A DNA stretch of 6,562 nt, from assembly GCA_025450155.1 (NCBI GenBank), contig JANWIB010000129.1, forward strand, positions 1-6,562. The letters run 5' to 3'. This document shows, piece by piece, positions 1-6,562 of this stretch. Under the pieces are notes generated by a model that did no database searches, had not been told where the DNA came from, and worked only from the letters and a program-made list of their open reading frames with translations. Positions within the stretch are counted from its first letter, which is position 1. The number at the start of each line of letters is the position of its first letter. Both the position numbers and the translations under genes were made by a program. This stretch comes from Sphingobacteriaceae bacterium (GTDB taxonomy: Bacteria > Bacteroidota > Bacteroidia > Sphingobacteriales > Sphingobacteriaceae).

Positions 1-1156
1 CCGGTTCTTTGAATTCGCGTTTGTAAATCGGCGCTCCTCCTCCTAAAACCAACGATTCGGCCGGAATATATCCTACCAATTCATCATGGAAATAATATTC
101 CAGCATTCCGGTATCGGTCACTTCACCTATCTGCGCACAATTCAAATCCCATTTATCGAAAACGGTTTCTACCTCTTTCTCTCTACCTTTTTCAACCACA
201 ATCAGCATCCGTTCCTGCGATTCGGAGAGCAGAATCTCAAAAGGCTTCATATTTTCCTGCCGCATGGGTACTCTATCCAGATGAATGCGCATACCATGTT
301 CGCCTTTGGCAGACATTTCAGAATTGGAACAGATGATACCGGCAGCTCCCATATCCTGCATGCCAATAACGGCTCCGGTTTTTATCACTTCTAACGTTGC
401 TTCTAACAGTAACTTCTCCTGAAACGGATCACCAACCTGAACAGAAGGGAGATCGTTAACCGAATCTTCCGTAATATCTTTTGAAGCAAAAGCAGCACCA
501 TGAATACCATCTTTTCCGGTTGCCGAACCCACAATGTAAACCGGATTGCCGACGCCATAAGAAGTAGCAGAAACAGTTTCGCCTACCTTCACAATTCCGG
601 CAGACATGGCATTAACCAGCGGATTGATTGTATAACAGTCGTCAAAGAAAACCTCGCCGCCTACCGTAGGAATACCAAAAGCATTGCCATAATCACCGAT
701 CCCTTTTACCACACCTTTAATTAACCATTTAGTACGGTCAAGATTCGGATCGCCAAAACGCAACGAATTTAACTGAGCAATGGGCCGGGCGCCCATGGTA
801 AAAATATCCCGATTGATACCCCCAACACCTGTTGCGGCACCCTGGTAAGGTTCTAATGCGGAGGGATGATTATGCGATTCGATTTTGAAAACACAGGCAA
901 TTCCATCACCCAAATCAACCATTCCGGCATTTTCTTCTCCAGCTTTAGCCAGCATCCTTAGGCCATCTTTAGGCAATGTTTTTAACCAGGTAATGGAGTT
1001 TTTGTAAGAACAATGCTCGCTCCACATCACCGAAAAAATAGACAGTTCTGTAAAGTTGGGGGTACGTCCTAAAATCTCTTTAATTCTTTCAAATTCTTCG
1101 GGTAAAAGACCCAACTCTTTAGCGGTTTCTACAGTAGTAAGCTGATTATTTTTCAA
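1..1156 (-). CDS. purL: Phosphoribosylformylglycinamidine synthase subunit PurL (N-terminal half; 3' end outside window)
   Basis: Synthetase subunit of FGAM synthase, which turns FGAR, ATP and glutamine-derived ammonia into FGAM in cytosolic de novo purine synthesis. The small form normally works with PurQ (glutaminase) and PurS. I translated all 385 visible codons on the minus strand without a stop or frameshift. Family hallmarks, in order: RTPNFTELSIFSVMWSEHCS (residues 31-50), KIESHNHPSALEPYQGAATG (91-110, the ATP/substrate-binding stretch), GINRDIFTMGARP (113-125), GDYGN (154-158), GIPTVGGE (161-168), GSATGKDGIHGA (210-221), MQDMGAAG (266-273) and LVLGGGAP (369-376). The early start and absence of the long N-terminal PurS-like region point to the roughly 740-residue small form, so about half is present. 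The start is taken as TTG at 1156: the frame is open upstream to a TAA near 1204 but contains no ATG or GTG, and the first in-frame ATG (codon 44) lies inside the conserved SVMWSEHCS motif. Identity is very secure; the exact start is less so. Confidence 0.97.
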   Translation of the reverse strand, partial: MKNNQLTTVETAKELGLLPEEFERIKEILGRTPNFTELSIFSVMWSEHCSYKNSITWLKTLPKDGLRMLAKAGEENAGMVDLGDGIACVFKIESHNHPSALEPYQGAATGVGGINRDIFTMGARPIAQLNSLRFGDPNLDRTKWLIKGVVKGIGDYGNAFGIPTVGGEVFFDDCYTINPLVNAMSAGIVKVGETVSATSYGVGNPVYIVGSATGKDGIHGAAFASKDITEDSVNDLPSVQVGDPFQEKLLLEATLEVIKTGAVIGMQDMGAAGIICSNSEMSAKGEHGMRIHLDRVPMRQENMKPFEILLSESQERMLIVVEKGREKEVETVFDKWDLNCAQIGEVTDTGMLEYYFHDELVGYIPAESLVLGGGAPIYKREFKEP

Positions 1157-1182
1157 TTTGATGTATTTTGAAAGGAATGCCT

Positions 1183-1190
1183 CAAAAGTA
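1183..1190 (-). promoter_or_regulatory. Predicted purL promoter, Bacteroidota -7 element
   Basis: The minus strand reads TACTTTTG here, an exact match to the Bacteroidota -7 consensus TANNTTTG. It lies 26 bp upstream of the TTG start of purL, which would give a leader of roughly 20 nt. The expected -33 TTTG is not clear: at the right distance the minus strand has only TTAA (about 1210-1213). No purine riboswitch or operator was recognised. The call rests on the motif and its position only. Confidence 0.5.
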
Positions 1191-1304
1191 GAAAAAACTG
1201 GTTAATTTTTTAAGGCGATCTGAATTTAGACGCACAGAGTTTATCCTATCACAATCTGGCAATAAGAACAACTTTTTAATCGTGTTCATCGTAGAAAAAG
1301 CAGC

Positions 1305-1337
1305 TTTACTGCAAGATATAAGAAATTACTACCTTTG
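1305..1337 (+). promoter_or_regulatory. Predicted porU2 promoter (-33 TTTA, -7 TACCTTTG)
   Basis: TACCTTTG at 1330-1337 matches the Bacteroidota -7 consensus TANNTTTG exactly. TTTA at 1305-1308, 21 bp upstream, is a one-mismatch -33 element (consensus TTTG). The -7 element ends only 6 bp before the ATG at 1344, so transcription would begin at or within a few bases of the start codon, implying a leaderless or nearly leaderless mRNA. The alternative is that the match is accidental and the true promoter lies further upstream. Confidence 0.45.
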
Positions 1338-1343
1338 AAATGA

Positions 1344-4300
1344 ATGAAATATAGAATCCTTCTAACGTTTTTATTTTTACAGTTTAGTGCTTTCGCCCAA
1401 ACCCCTTATGGCAACGATTGGATCAATTTTTCACAAACTTATTATAAAATAAAAATTACAGAGGATGGTGTTTACCGCATCAATCAAGGTCAATTAACTG
1501 CGTTAGGAATACCTCTTGCGGGTATTAATCCCAAAAATTTTCAACTTTTTCATAAAGGGATAGAAGTTGCGGTATACATTGAAGGAGAAGCGGATAACAG
1601 TTTTGATCCGGCAGATTTCATCGAGTTTTTTGGTGAAAAGAATAATGGAAAGTTAGATAAAGACCTTTACAACAATCCGGCAGATCAGCCGCACGATTAT
1701 TACAGCTTATATAGTGATACCTCGGCTTATTTTTTAACCTGGAGTACCGCTCCCGGAAAAAGATACAACACCCTTTCACTCCCACCTACGGCCCTGGTGG
1801 CCGAGCCCTACTTTATGTGGCAAGCTGTTAGCTATTTTATAGATGGAGGTTATTATCCGGGTGCCTATATTTTAGCAGAAACCAGTTTATCTGAATATAC
1901 CGAAGGCGAGGGCATTTTAGGCTCAACTCTAGCTATTGGCGGGCAACAAACTAAGGCCCTTGCTACACCGGGACTTTTTACGGGTACAGCCGATCCTATT
2001 GTTGCGGAAGTGTATGTTGCCGGCAGATCGGATGCCGCTTCTACCCATCCTACAAATCTTAATCATCATTTGAGAATTGATGTTAGCCCAAGCAATACCA
2101 TTTTTTCTACTAAAAAAGATGAATTATATAAAGGATACGCTGTTGTGAAGAGTACTTTTAATCTTCCTGCCCTGGATATTGGCACCAATACCTATTTCAA
2201 ACTGTCTTCGATAAATGATATCGGGGCAGCGACAGATTTTCAAGCTCCGGGATATATCAAACTATCCTATCCCAGAAAATATGACTTAAACGGCCTACAA
2301 AATTTAAAATTTACATTAAGAGGTATACAGCCTGCATCCAATTCTTTCTTAAAATTTGCAAACTCTGGCTTAACTGCACCTATTATTTTAGATCTAACTA
2401 ACGAAAGGCGTATAATTGCCCAACAAAATCTGGGCAATCTGGAAGCCGTTGTTCCGGGAGCAGGAACTAATAAAGAATTATTCCTTTATGATAGCCCCAA
2501 TTTTAAACCAACAGTTTTAACGCCTGTTTCTTTTGTAAATCTTAACCCAGCCACTTCGGATAAAGATTTCCTGATTATCACCCATCAGTCTTTACTTAAC
2601 AAAGCCCAGGAATACGCTGCTTACCGTAATAGTACGGGCTATAAAACATTGGTAATTACTACAGATCAATTGTACGATCAATTTTATTACGGCGTTCATC
2701 ACCCACTTTCTATTCGTAATTTTTCCAAGTTTCTTCTGGATAAAGCAGTGGTAAAACCTAAATATTTATTGCTACTGGGTAAAGGACAATCGCACTATTA
2801 TCTAAGAGGTGGTACGGGATCTGGCAATGGCGGTAAATTGCTCTTTACAAGACAATCGAATGTTACCCTAAGCAGTACTACAGACTTAACTAATGACCTT
2901 GTTCCTTCTATTGGTAACCCACCTTCTGATAATCTTTTTACCAGTGGACTTGACGGCACTAATTGGGAACCAGCGATAGTTACGGGAAGAATTGCAGCTA
3001 AAACCAATGCTGAAGTAGCTGACTATCTGCAAAAGCTAATCGCTTATGAACGGCAACCGGAATCTTTGTGGAGAAAGAATATCATTCATGTAAGTGGAGG
3101 GAATACGCTGTTGGAAAATATATCCTGGTCTAGCTACCAAAAAAACTTTGAAACGATTTCGGCCGACGAATTTTTTGGTTCTAAAACCATTACATTTAAA
3201 AAGCAGGTAAATGAACCTGTGACAGACAATTTAAGACAACGAATTGTTAATGAAATAGATAAAGGCTCATCCTTATTATCTTATTTTGGGCATGGAAGCG
3301 CTCAAGCGTTAGAAATTAATGTAGGCGAACCTGCAGAACTTCAAAACCAGGATAAACTACTTATCTATTTATTAAATGGATGCAATGCAGGTAATCCGTT
3401 TACAGAAAACTCTTTAGGAGAGAAGCTTATTTTACAACCCCAGAAAGGAGCTATCGGCTGGCTGGCTACAACAGATGAAGGAGTTGCAAGTTATCTGGGA
3501 AGTTTTTCTACCAAATTTTATCAAAACAGTTTTAAAACCAATTATGGGAACTCCATAGCCGAAAACCTGAAACAAACCATAAAGGATTTTCAATCTCCGG
3601 GCGATTTACTTAATCAAAGCCATTCCCGGCAATATCTTTTGCAGGGCGATCCGGCCTTAAAGTTTTACTCTCCTGCTAAGCCAGATTATTACATCGAAAA
3701 CCGGGATCTGTTTATCTATCCTGAAAACACGAACGCATTCAGCGATTCGTTCGCAGTTGCCATTGTGGTTAAAAATCAGGGCAAGGCCCTTAATCAACCC
3801 CTTAGTATATCCATCAAACGTACCCTGCCCGACAACACGGTAATCACTTATCCCTCAAGAATAATAGCGCCTGTGTTAAATACCGATACACTCTACTATT
3901 ACATTAAATCGAAGGATAATAAAACCGCCGGAAGCAATAAATTCCAGGTAAGCGTTGATGCTGACCTTGCGTGGGATGAATTAAATGAAACAAACAATAC
4001 AGCCGAACTGAATTTTTTAATGCCTGTTAACGGAGTCAATATTCTTTATCCCAAACAATACAGCATCGTCCATCAGCCCATTCAATTAAAAGCACAGTCA
4101 AGTAATCTTTTTATAAAAAATGGGGAATACATTTTTGAAATGGACACCGTAAAAACGTTCGACAGTCCTTGGAAAAAAAGTTCAGGGGTTTTGACTCTGG
4201 GATTTATGCCGGTATGGACACCTAACATGACTCCGGAAAATAACCGCGTTTATTATTGGCGGGTTCGTTTTAATCTCCCGGAAGATCAGGGTGGACTTTG

Positions 4301-6314
4301 GCAGGAAAGCTCTTTTACCTATATCGCTTCTAGTCCGGATGGGTGGAATCAGGGACATTTTCAGCAATTCGGTGGCATTTCTGCTAAAAATGTGCTACTT
4401 AATTCTGCCAATCGGCGTTTCGAATTTTCAAACACAACCTTCAAAACTTCCATTCAAACTCGCGGAGATGATGCGCCAACGACCGATGAACGTACCTATC
4501 GTTCTGAACCCGGGGGACGTTTGGCTTTTCATGGATGGGAATTTCCGGGAATAAGCATCATTGCCTTGGATAATGTACATTTTGACAAAAGGTTAAGTTA
4601 TCCCAGCCCGCATAACTACGTTAATACTACTGACGATGTTATTGGCTATACCGGCCAATATTTCTGGGATCTGAATAATGCCGCCCAAGTAGACTCTATG
4701 ATCCGTTACATTGGGCAAATACCAAACGGTTTTTATGTGGTAGGTTTTAACGGCAAAAATCTCGACTTAAAGAATCTGCCGGTTAATGCAAAAAATGCAC
4801 TAAAGACTTTAGGCTTAACCATTTTTGAGAACGTAAATCCTGGCGAGGCCTATATGTTTTGGGGACAAAAAGGTACTGCTCCCGGTAGTGCTGTGGAAAG
4901 AACAGGGGGACACAACGAGCTCATTAAGTTTGAAAAAGAGTATTATTATCCATTTACCGAAGGCTACTTTGTATCCGAAAAAGCTGGCCCATCTCAAAAA
5001 TGGGGAAAGGCGTTTTACAATTTTGACACGGAAACATCCGATCAATTAACAGTTTCGGTAATTGGCGTAAAACAGGATGGGCAGGAATCGCCATTGATTA
5101 CCAATGCGCCTGCCAATACCGTTGATCTGAATACAATTGATGCTGAAACGTATCCCTACCTGCGTTTAAAAGCTGAATTAAAGGATGAAACTAACCGAAC
5201 TCCTGCCCAGTTAAAAAACTGGAAGATTTTATATGATGAATATCCTGAAGGGACAGGAAACCCTGATTTAAAGCATCAATTTTATTCCCCTACCGTCCAG
5301 GAAGGTGATTCTATCCGCTGGGAATTGGCTTACCAAAATATTTCAGCTTATCCTTTAGATTCTGTCCAGGTCTATTATACCCTTACAAAAGCTGATAGAA
5401 GTACAATTACCCAATTGTATAAAACATTTCCGCCCTTAACTACCGGTCAAAGCATTACAACAAACCTGAAATTACCCACTTTAGGATTGGTAGGAAACAA
5501 TCAAATAAAGCTTGAATTTCTTCCTAAAAACAGGAAGGATTCGTACGCTTTTAATAATATTCTCGCTCAAAATTTTGTCGTCGAGAGAGACATTAAAGAA
5601 CCTATTATAGACGTGGTGTTTGATGGAAAACACATTCTCAACAACGAAATCGTTTCGCCTTCGCCAACCATTATGATCAGTTCATTAGACGAGAATGAAA
5701 TCTTATTATTAAATGATACCACCGTTTTAGACATTTCACTGAAAAAACAAGAAGAAAACCAGTTTAAACGGATTTCTTACTCCTCGAATAAATTAATTTT
5801 CACTGCTGCAACAACAGGCACCACCAATAAGGCTATTGTTAATTATAAGCCAGAAACTCTGGCTGATGGCATATACACGTTAAGAGTACGGGCAAAAGAC
5901 AAAACAGGAAATTTCACTACTGCTAACGCTTATTTAATTGACTTTGAGGTAATCAATGAATCCACCGTCACTCATTTTTATCCCTATCCCAACCCATTTA
6001 CAACCAGTATGAAGTTTGTTTTCACACTTACGGGCGCTAAAATTCCCGATAAGTTAAAAATCCAAATTCTTACTCTCTCAGGAAAAGTTGTCAGGGAAAT
6101 ATTGAAAGAGGAATTGGGCAATCTGCGTATAGGCAACAATATTTCTGATTTTTCATGGGATGGAACGGACCAATTTGGTGATAAACTGGCCAATGGAGTT
6201 TATTTTTACCGGGTTTTAGTGGAGAATGAAGATCACTCTGATTTTAAACATCGGAGAACCCAGGGTGATAAATACTTTAAAAATGAAACGGGCAAGATCT
6301 ATCTGATGAGATAA
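1344..6314 (+). CDS. porU2: Putative type IX secretion system sortase PorU2 (secreted C25-family cysteine protease)
   Basis: Complete 1656-residue secreted protein, probably outer-membrane or cell-surface located. By family it should act as a gingipain-like cysteine protease; core PorU removes sorting domains from T9SS cargo, but the cargo of PorU2-type paralogues is inferred only. Layout: signal peptide 1-18, likely cut at AFA|Q; PorU-like N-terminal region about 20-400 (YYKIKITEDGVYRI, DYYSLYSDTSAYFLTW); peptidase C25 domain about 408-775 with catalytic His650 in YFGHGS and Cys680 in NGCNAG, ending at LQGDPALKFY; CARDB-like domain about 780-894 (ends DELNETNNTA); Fn3-like domain about 895-994 (YYWRVR); ILEI/FAM3-like module about 1055-1185; beta-rich region to about 1300; second CARDB-like domain 1303-1415; Ig-like domain 1416-1540; FlgD-like T9SS sorting domain 1541-1656 (YPYPNPF, SWDGTD, GVYFYRV, final GKIYLMR). 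The start is fixed by the signal peptide; there is no SD sequence and A-rich bases precede the ATG. It is much longer than core PorU (about 1100-1300 residues) and not beside porV, which favours PorU2. The alternative is another C25 surface protease. Domain limits are estimates by eye. Confidence 0.88.
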   Translation: MKYRILLTFLFLQFSAFAQTPYGNDWINFSQTYYKIKITEDGVYRINQGQLTALGIPLAGINPKNFQLFHKGIEVAVYIEGEADNSFDPADFIEFFGEKNNGKLDKDLYNNPADQPHDYYSLYSDTSAYFLTWSTAPGKRYNTLSLPPTALVAEPYFMWQAVSYFIDGGYYPGAYILAETSLSEYTEGEGILGSTLAIGGQQTKALATPGLFTGTADPIVAEVYVAGRSDAASTHPTNLNHHLRIDVSPSNTIFSTKKDELYKGYAVVKSTFNLPALDIGTNTYFKLSSINDIGAATDFQAPGYIKLSYPRKYDLNGLQNLKFTLRGIQPASNSFLKFANSGLTAPIILDLTNERRIIAQQNLGNLEAVVPGAGTNKELFLYDSPNFKPTVLTPVSFVNLNPATSDKDFLIITHQSLLNKAQEYAAYRNSTGYKTLVITTDQLYDQFYYGVHHPLSIRNFSKFLLDKAVVKPKYLLLLGKGQSHYYLRGGTGSGNGGKLLFTRQSNVTLSSTTDLTNDLVPSIGNPPSDNLFTSGLDGTNWEPAIVTGRIAAKTNAEVADYLQKLIAYERQPESLWRKNIIHVSGGNTLLENISWSSYQKNFETISADEFFGSKTITFKKQVNEPVTDNLRQRIVNEIDKGSSLLSYFGHGSAQALEINVGEPAELQNQDKLLIYLLNGCNAGNPFTENSLGEKLILQPQKGAIGWLATTDEGVASYLGSFSTKFYQNSFKTNYGNSIAENLKQTIKDFQSPGDLLNQSHSRQYLLQGDPALKFYSPAKPDYYIENRDLFIYPENTNAFSDSFAVAIVVKNQGKALNQPLSISIKRTLPDNTVITYPSRIIAPVLNTDTLYYYIKSKDNKTAGSNKFQVSVDADLAWDELNETNNTAELNFLMPVNGVNILYPKQYSIVHQPIQLKAQSSNLFIKNGEYIFEMDTVKTFDSPWKKSSGVLTLGFMPVWTPNMTPENNRVYYWRVRFNLPEDQGGLWQESSFTYIASSPDGWNQGHFQQFGGISAKNVLLNSANRRFEFSNTTFKTSIQTRGDDAPTTDERTYRSEPGGRLAFHGWEFPGISIIALDNVHFDKRLSYPSPHNYVNTTDDVIGYTGQYFWDLNNAAQVDSMIRYIGQIPNGFYVVGFNGKNLDLKNLPVNAKNALKTLGLTIFENVNPGEAYMFWGQKGTAPGSAVERTGGHNELIKFEKEYYYPFTEGYFVSEKAGPSQKWGKAFYNFDTETSDQLTVSVIGVKQDGQESPLITNAPANTVDLNTIDAETYPYLRLKAELKDETNRTPAQLKNWKILYDEYPEGTGNPDLKHQFYSPTVQEGDSIRWELAYQNISAYPLDSVQVYYTLTKADRSTITQLYKTFPPLTTGQSITTNLKLPTLGLVGNNQIKLEFLPKNRKDSYAFNNILAQNFVVERDIKEPIIDVVFDGKHILNNEIVSPSPTIMISSLDENEILLLNDTTVLDISLKKQEENQFKRISYSSNKLIFTAATTGTTNKAIVNYKPETLADGIYTLRVRAKDKTGNFTTANAYLIDFEVINESTVTHFYPYPNPFTTSMKFVFTLTGAKIPDKLKIQILTLSGKVVREILKEELGNLRIGNNISDFSWDGTDQFGDKLANGVYFYRVLVENEDHSDFKHRRTQGDKYFKNETGKIYLMR

Positions 6315-6394
6315 TTATACTCTTCTTTTTAATAGGGATAAAATAAAAAAGCAGCCACTCTAACAAGGCGACTGCTTTCTCTATGATACTGTTA
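6315..6394. other. Convergent intergenic region between porU2 and the TonB-domain gene
   Basis: An 80-bp spacer between the ends of two genes that face each other. It holds one hairpin terminator and, on the plus strand, a T-rich stretch at 6321-6330 without an obvious stem before it. No further gene is visible. Confidence 0.7.
6336..6378 (-). terminator. Rho-independent terminator for the minus-strand TonB gene
   Basis: A 7-bp perfect stem (AAAGCAG at 6348-6354 with CTGCTTT at 6372-6378) encloses a 17-nt loop that may extend the stem imperfectly. Read on the minus strand it is followed by a T-rich tract, TTTTTTATTTTATCC (6350 to 6336), and it begins 17 bp after the TonB-domain stop codon. 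On the plus strand the 3' flank is TCTCTATG, a poor U-tract, so it should stop porU2 transcripts less well. Confidence 0.7.
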
Positions 6395-6562
6395 TCAATT
6401 TCCCAATTGAAAAACTATTGGCATCGTATATTGAACCCGTACTTTTTGCCCATTTTGTTCGCCGGGAATCCACAAAGGAGCATTTTTTAAAACGCGAATA
6501 GCTTCTTCATCGCAGCCATAACCAATACCCCTAATAATTTTAATGTTAGACAAATCTCCATC
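6395..6562 (-). CDS. Energy transducer TonB-type protein, C-terminal domain (5' end outside window)
   Basis: Only the last 55 codons are present. TonB C-terminal domains sit in the periplasm and contact the TonB box of outer-membrane receptors, passing on energy from the inner-membrane ExbB/ExbD complex. The visible residues follow the pattern common in Bacteroidota: IRGIGYGCDEEAIRVLKNAP, then WIPGEQNGQKVRVQYTMPI and a final VFQLGN, matching the usual helix, W-x-PG-x-x-NG turn and last beta strands that end the domain. The gene ends with tandem in-frame stops TGA TAA (6397-6392) and is followed by a hairpin terminator. The membrane anchor and any linker lie beyond the window, so whether this is a classical TonB, a BlaR1/MecR1-like fusion or another TonB-CTD protein cannot be told, and no symbol is given. 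Confidence 0.9.
   Translation of the reverse strand, partial: DGDLSNIKIIRGIGYGCDEEAIRVLKNAPLWIPGEQNGQKVRVQYTMPIVFQLGN

Larger units (their letters stand above)
1157..1343. other. Divergent intergenic region between purL and porU2
   Basis: This 187-bp AT-rich gap separates two genes transcribed away from each other. Apart from one -7 promoter element per strand I see no ORF of note, no convincing inverted repeat, no riboswitch-like conservation and no tRNA or other RNA gene. Confidence 0.7.

Noticed and set aside
86..724. Two plus-strand open frames (86-394 and 500-724)
   Set aside because: They lie antisense to the highly conserved purL frame, have no recognisable domain, and are shadows of its codon structure.
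1157..1343. Riboswitch or purine-responsive operator upstream of purL
   Set aside because: The likely leader is only about 20 nt and I see no conserved aptamer core or palindromic operator.
1340..1354. Tiny upstream frame ATG-AAT-GAA-ATA-TAG overlapping the porU2 start
   Set aside because: It has only four sense codons. The predicted transcript may start after its ATG, and nothing suggests it is translated.
2565..3671. Gingipain-type virulence protease (RgpA/Kgp-like)
   Set aside because: The C25 domain is shared, but the N-terminal region, the lack of adhesin repeats and the overall layout fit PorU/PorU2 better than a secreted gingipain.
2798..5045. Short open frames on both strands inside the large gene (minus 2798-3007, minus 4182-4367, plus 4291-4554, minus 4815-5045)
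   Set aside because: All are covered by the continuous 1656-codon frame with recognisable domains, and none has a promoter, a start context or family features of its own.
5984..6193. Minus-strand open frame opposite the sorting domain
   Set aside because: It is antisense to the conserved FlgD-like sorting domain and carries no motif.

Overview
The window looks like chromosomal DNA of a Bacteroidota bacterium, probably of the Sphingobacteriaceae or a nearby group (Pedobacter/Mucilaginibacter-like). The signs are a type IX secretion (T9SS) protein with a C-terminal sorting domain, a TonB-type energy transducer end with the Bacteroidota-style sequence, AT-leaning base composition, no Shine-Dalgarno sequences at the visible starts, and two exact TANNTTTG (-7) promoter elements. 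The genus is inferred, not proven.

Layout: (1) 1-1156, minus strand: the first 385 codons of purL (small-form FGAM synthase, purine biosynthesis), intact but running off the left edge; its only sensible start is TTG. (2) 1157-1343: a 187-bp divergent intergenic region with one -7 promoter element for each flanking gene. (3) 1344-6314, plus strand: one complete 1656-residue secreted protein, a peptidase family C25 (gingipain/PorU-like) enzyme best matching the second, putative T9SS sortase type called PorU2. It has a signal peptide, PorU-like N-terminal region, C25 protease domain with His650/Cys680, several beta-sandwich modules, an ILEI/FAM3-like module and a C-terminal sorting domain. (4) 6315-6394: an 80-bp convergent intergenic region with a hairpin terminator oriented for the minus-strand gene. 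(5) 6395-6562, minus strand: the last 55 codons of a TonB C-terminal-domain protein, running off the right edge.

The three genes do not form an operon: purL and porU2 diverge, and porU2 and the TonB gene converge. porU2 therefore appears to be transcribed alone, away from other secretion genes. No RNA genes, mobile elements, CRISPR arrays or broken genes were seen. The most interesting object is the PorU2-like protein: its only cysteine is the predicted catalytic one, and it appears to carry an ILEI/FAM3-like fold inside a bacterial surface protease.
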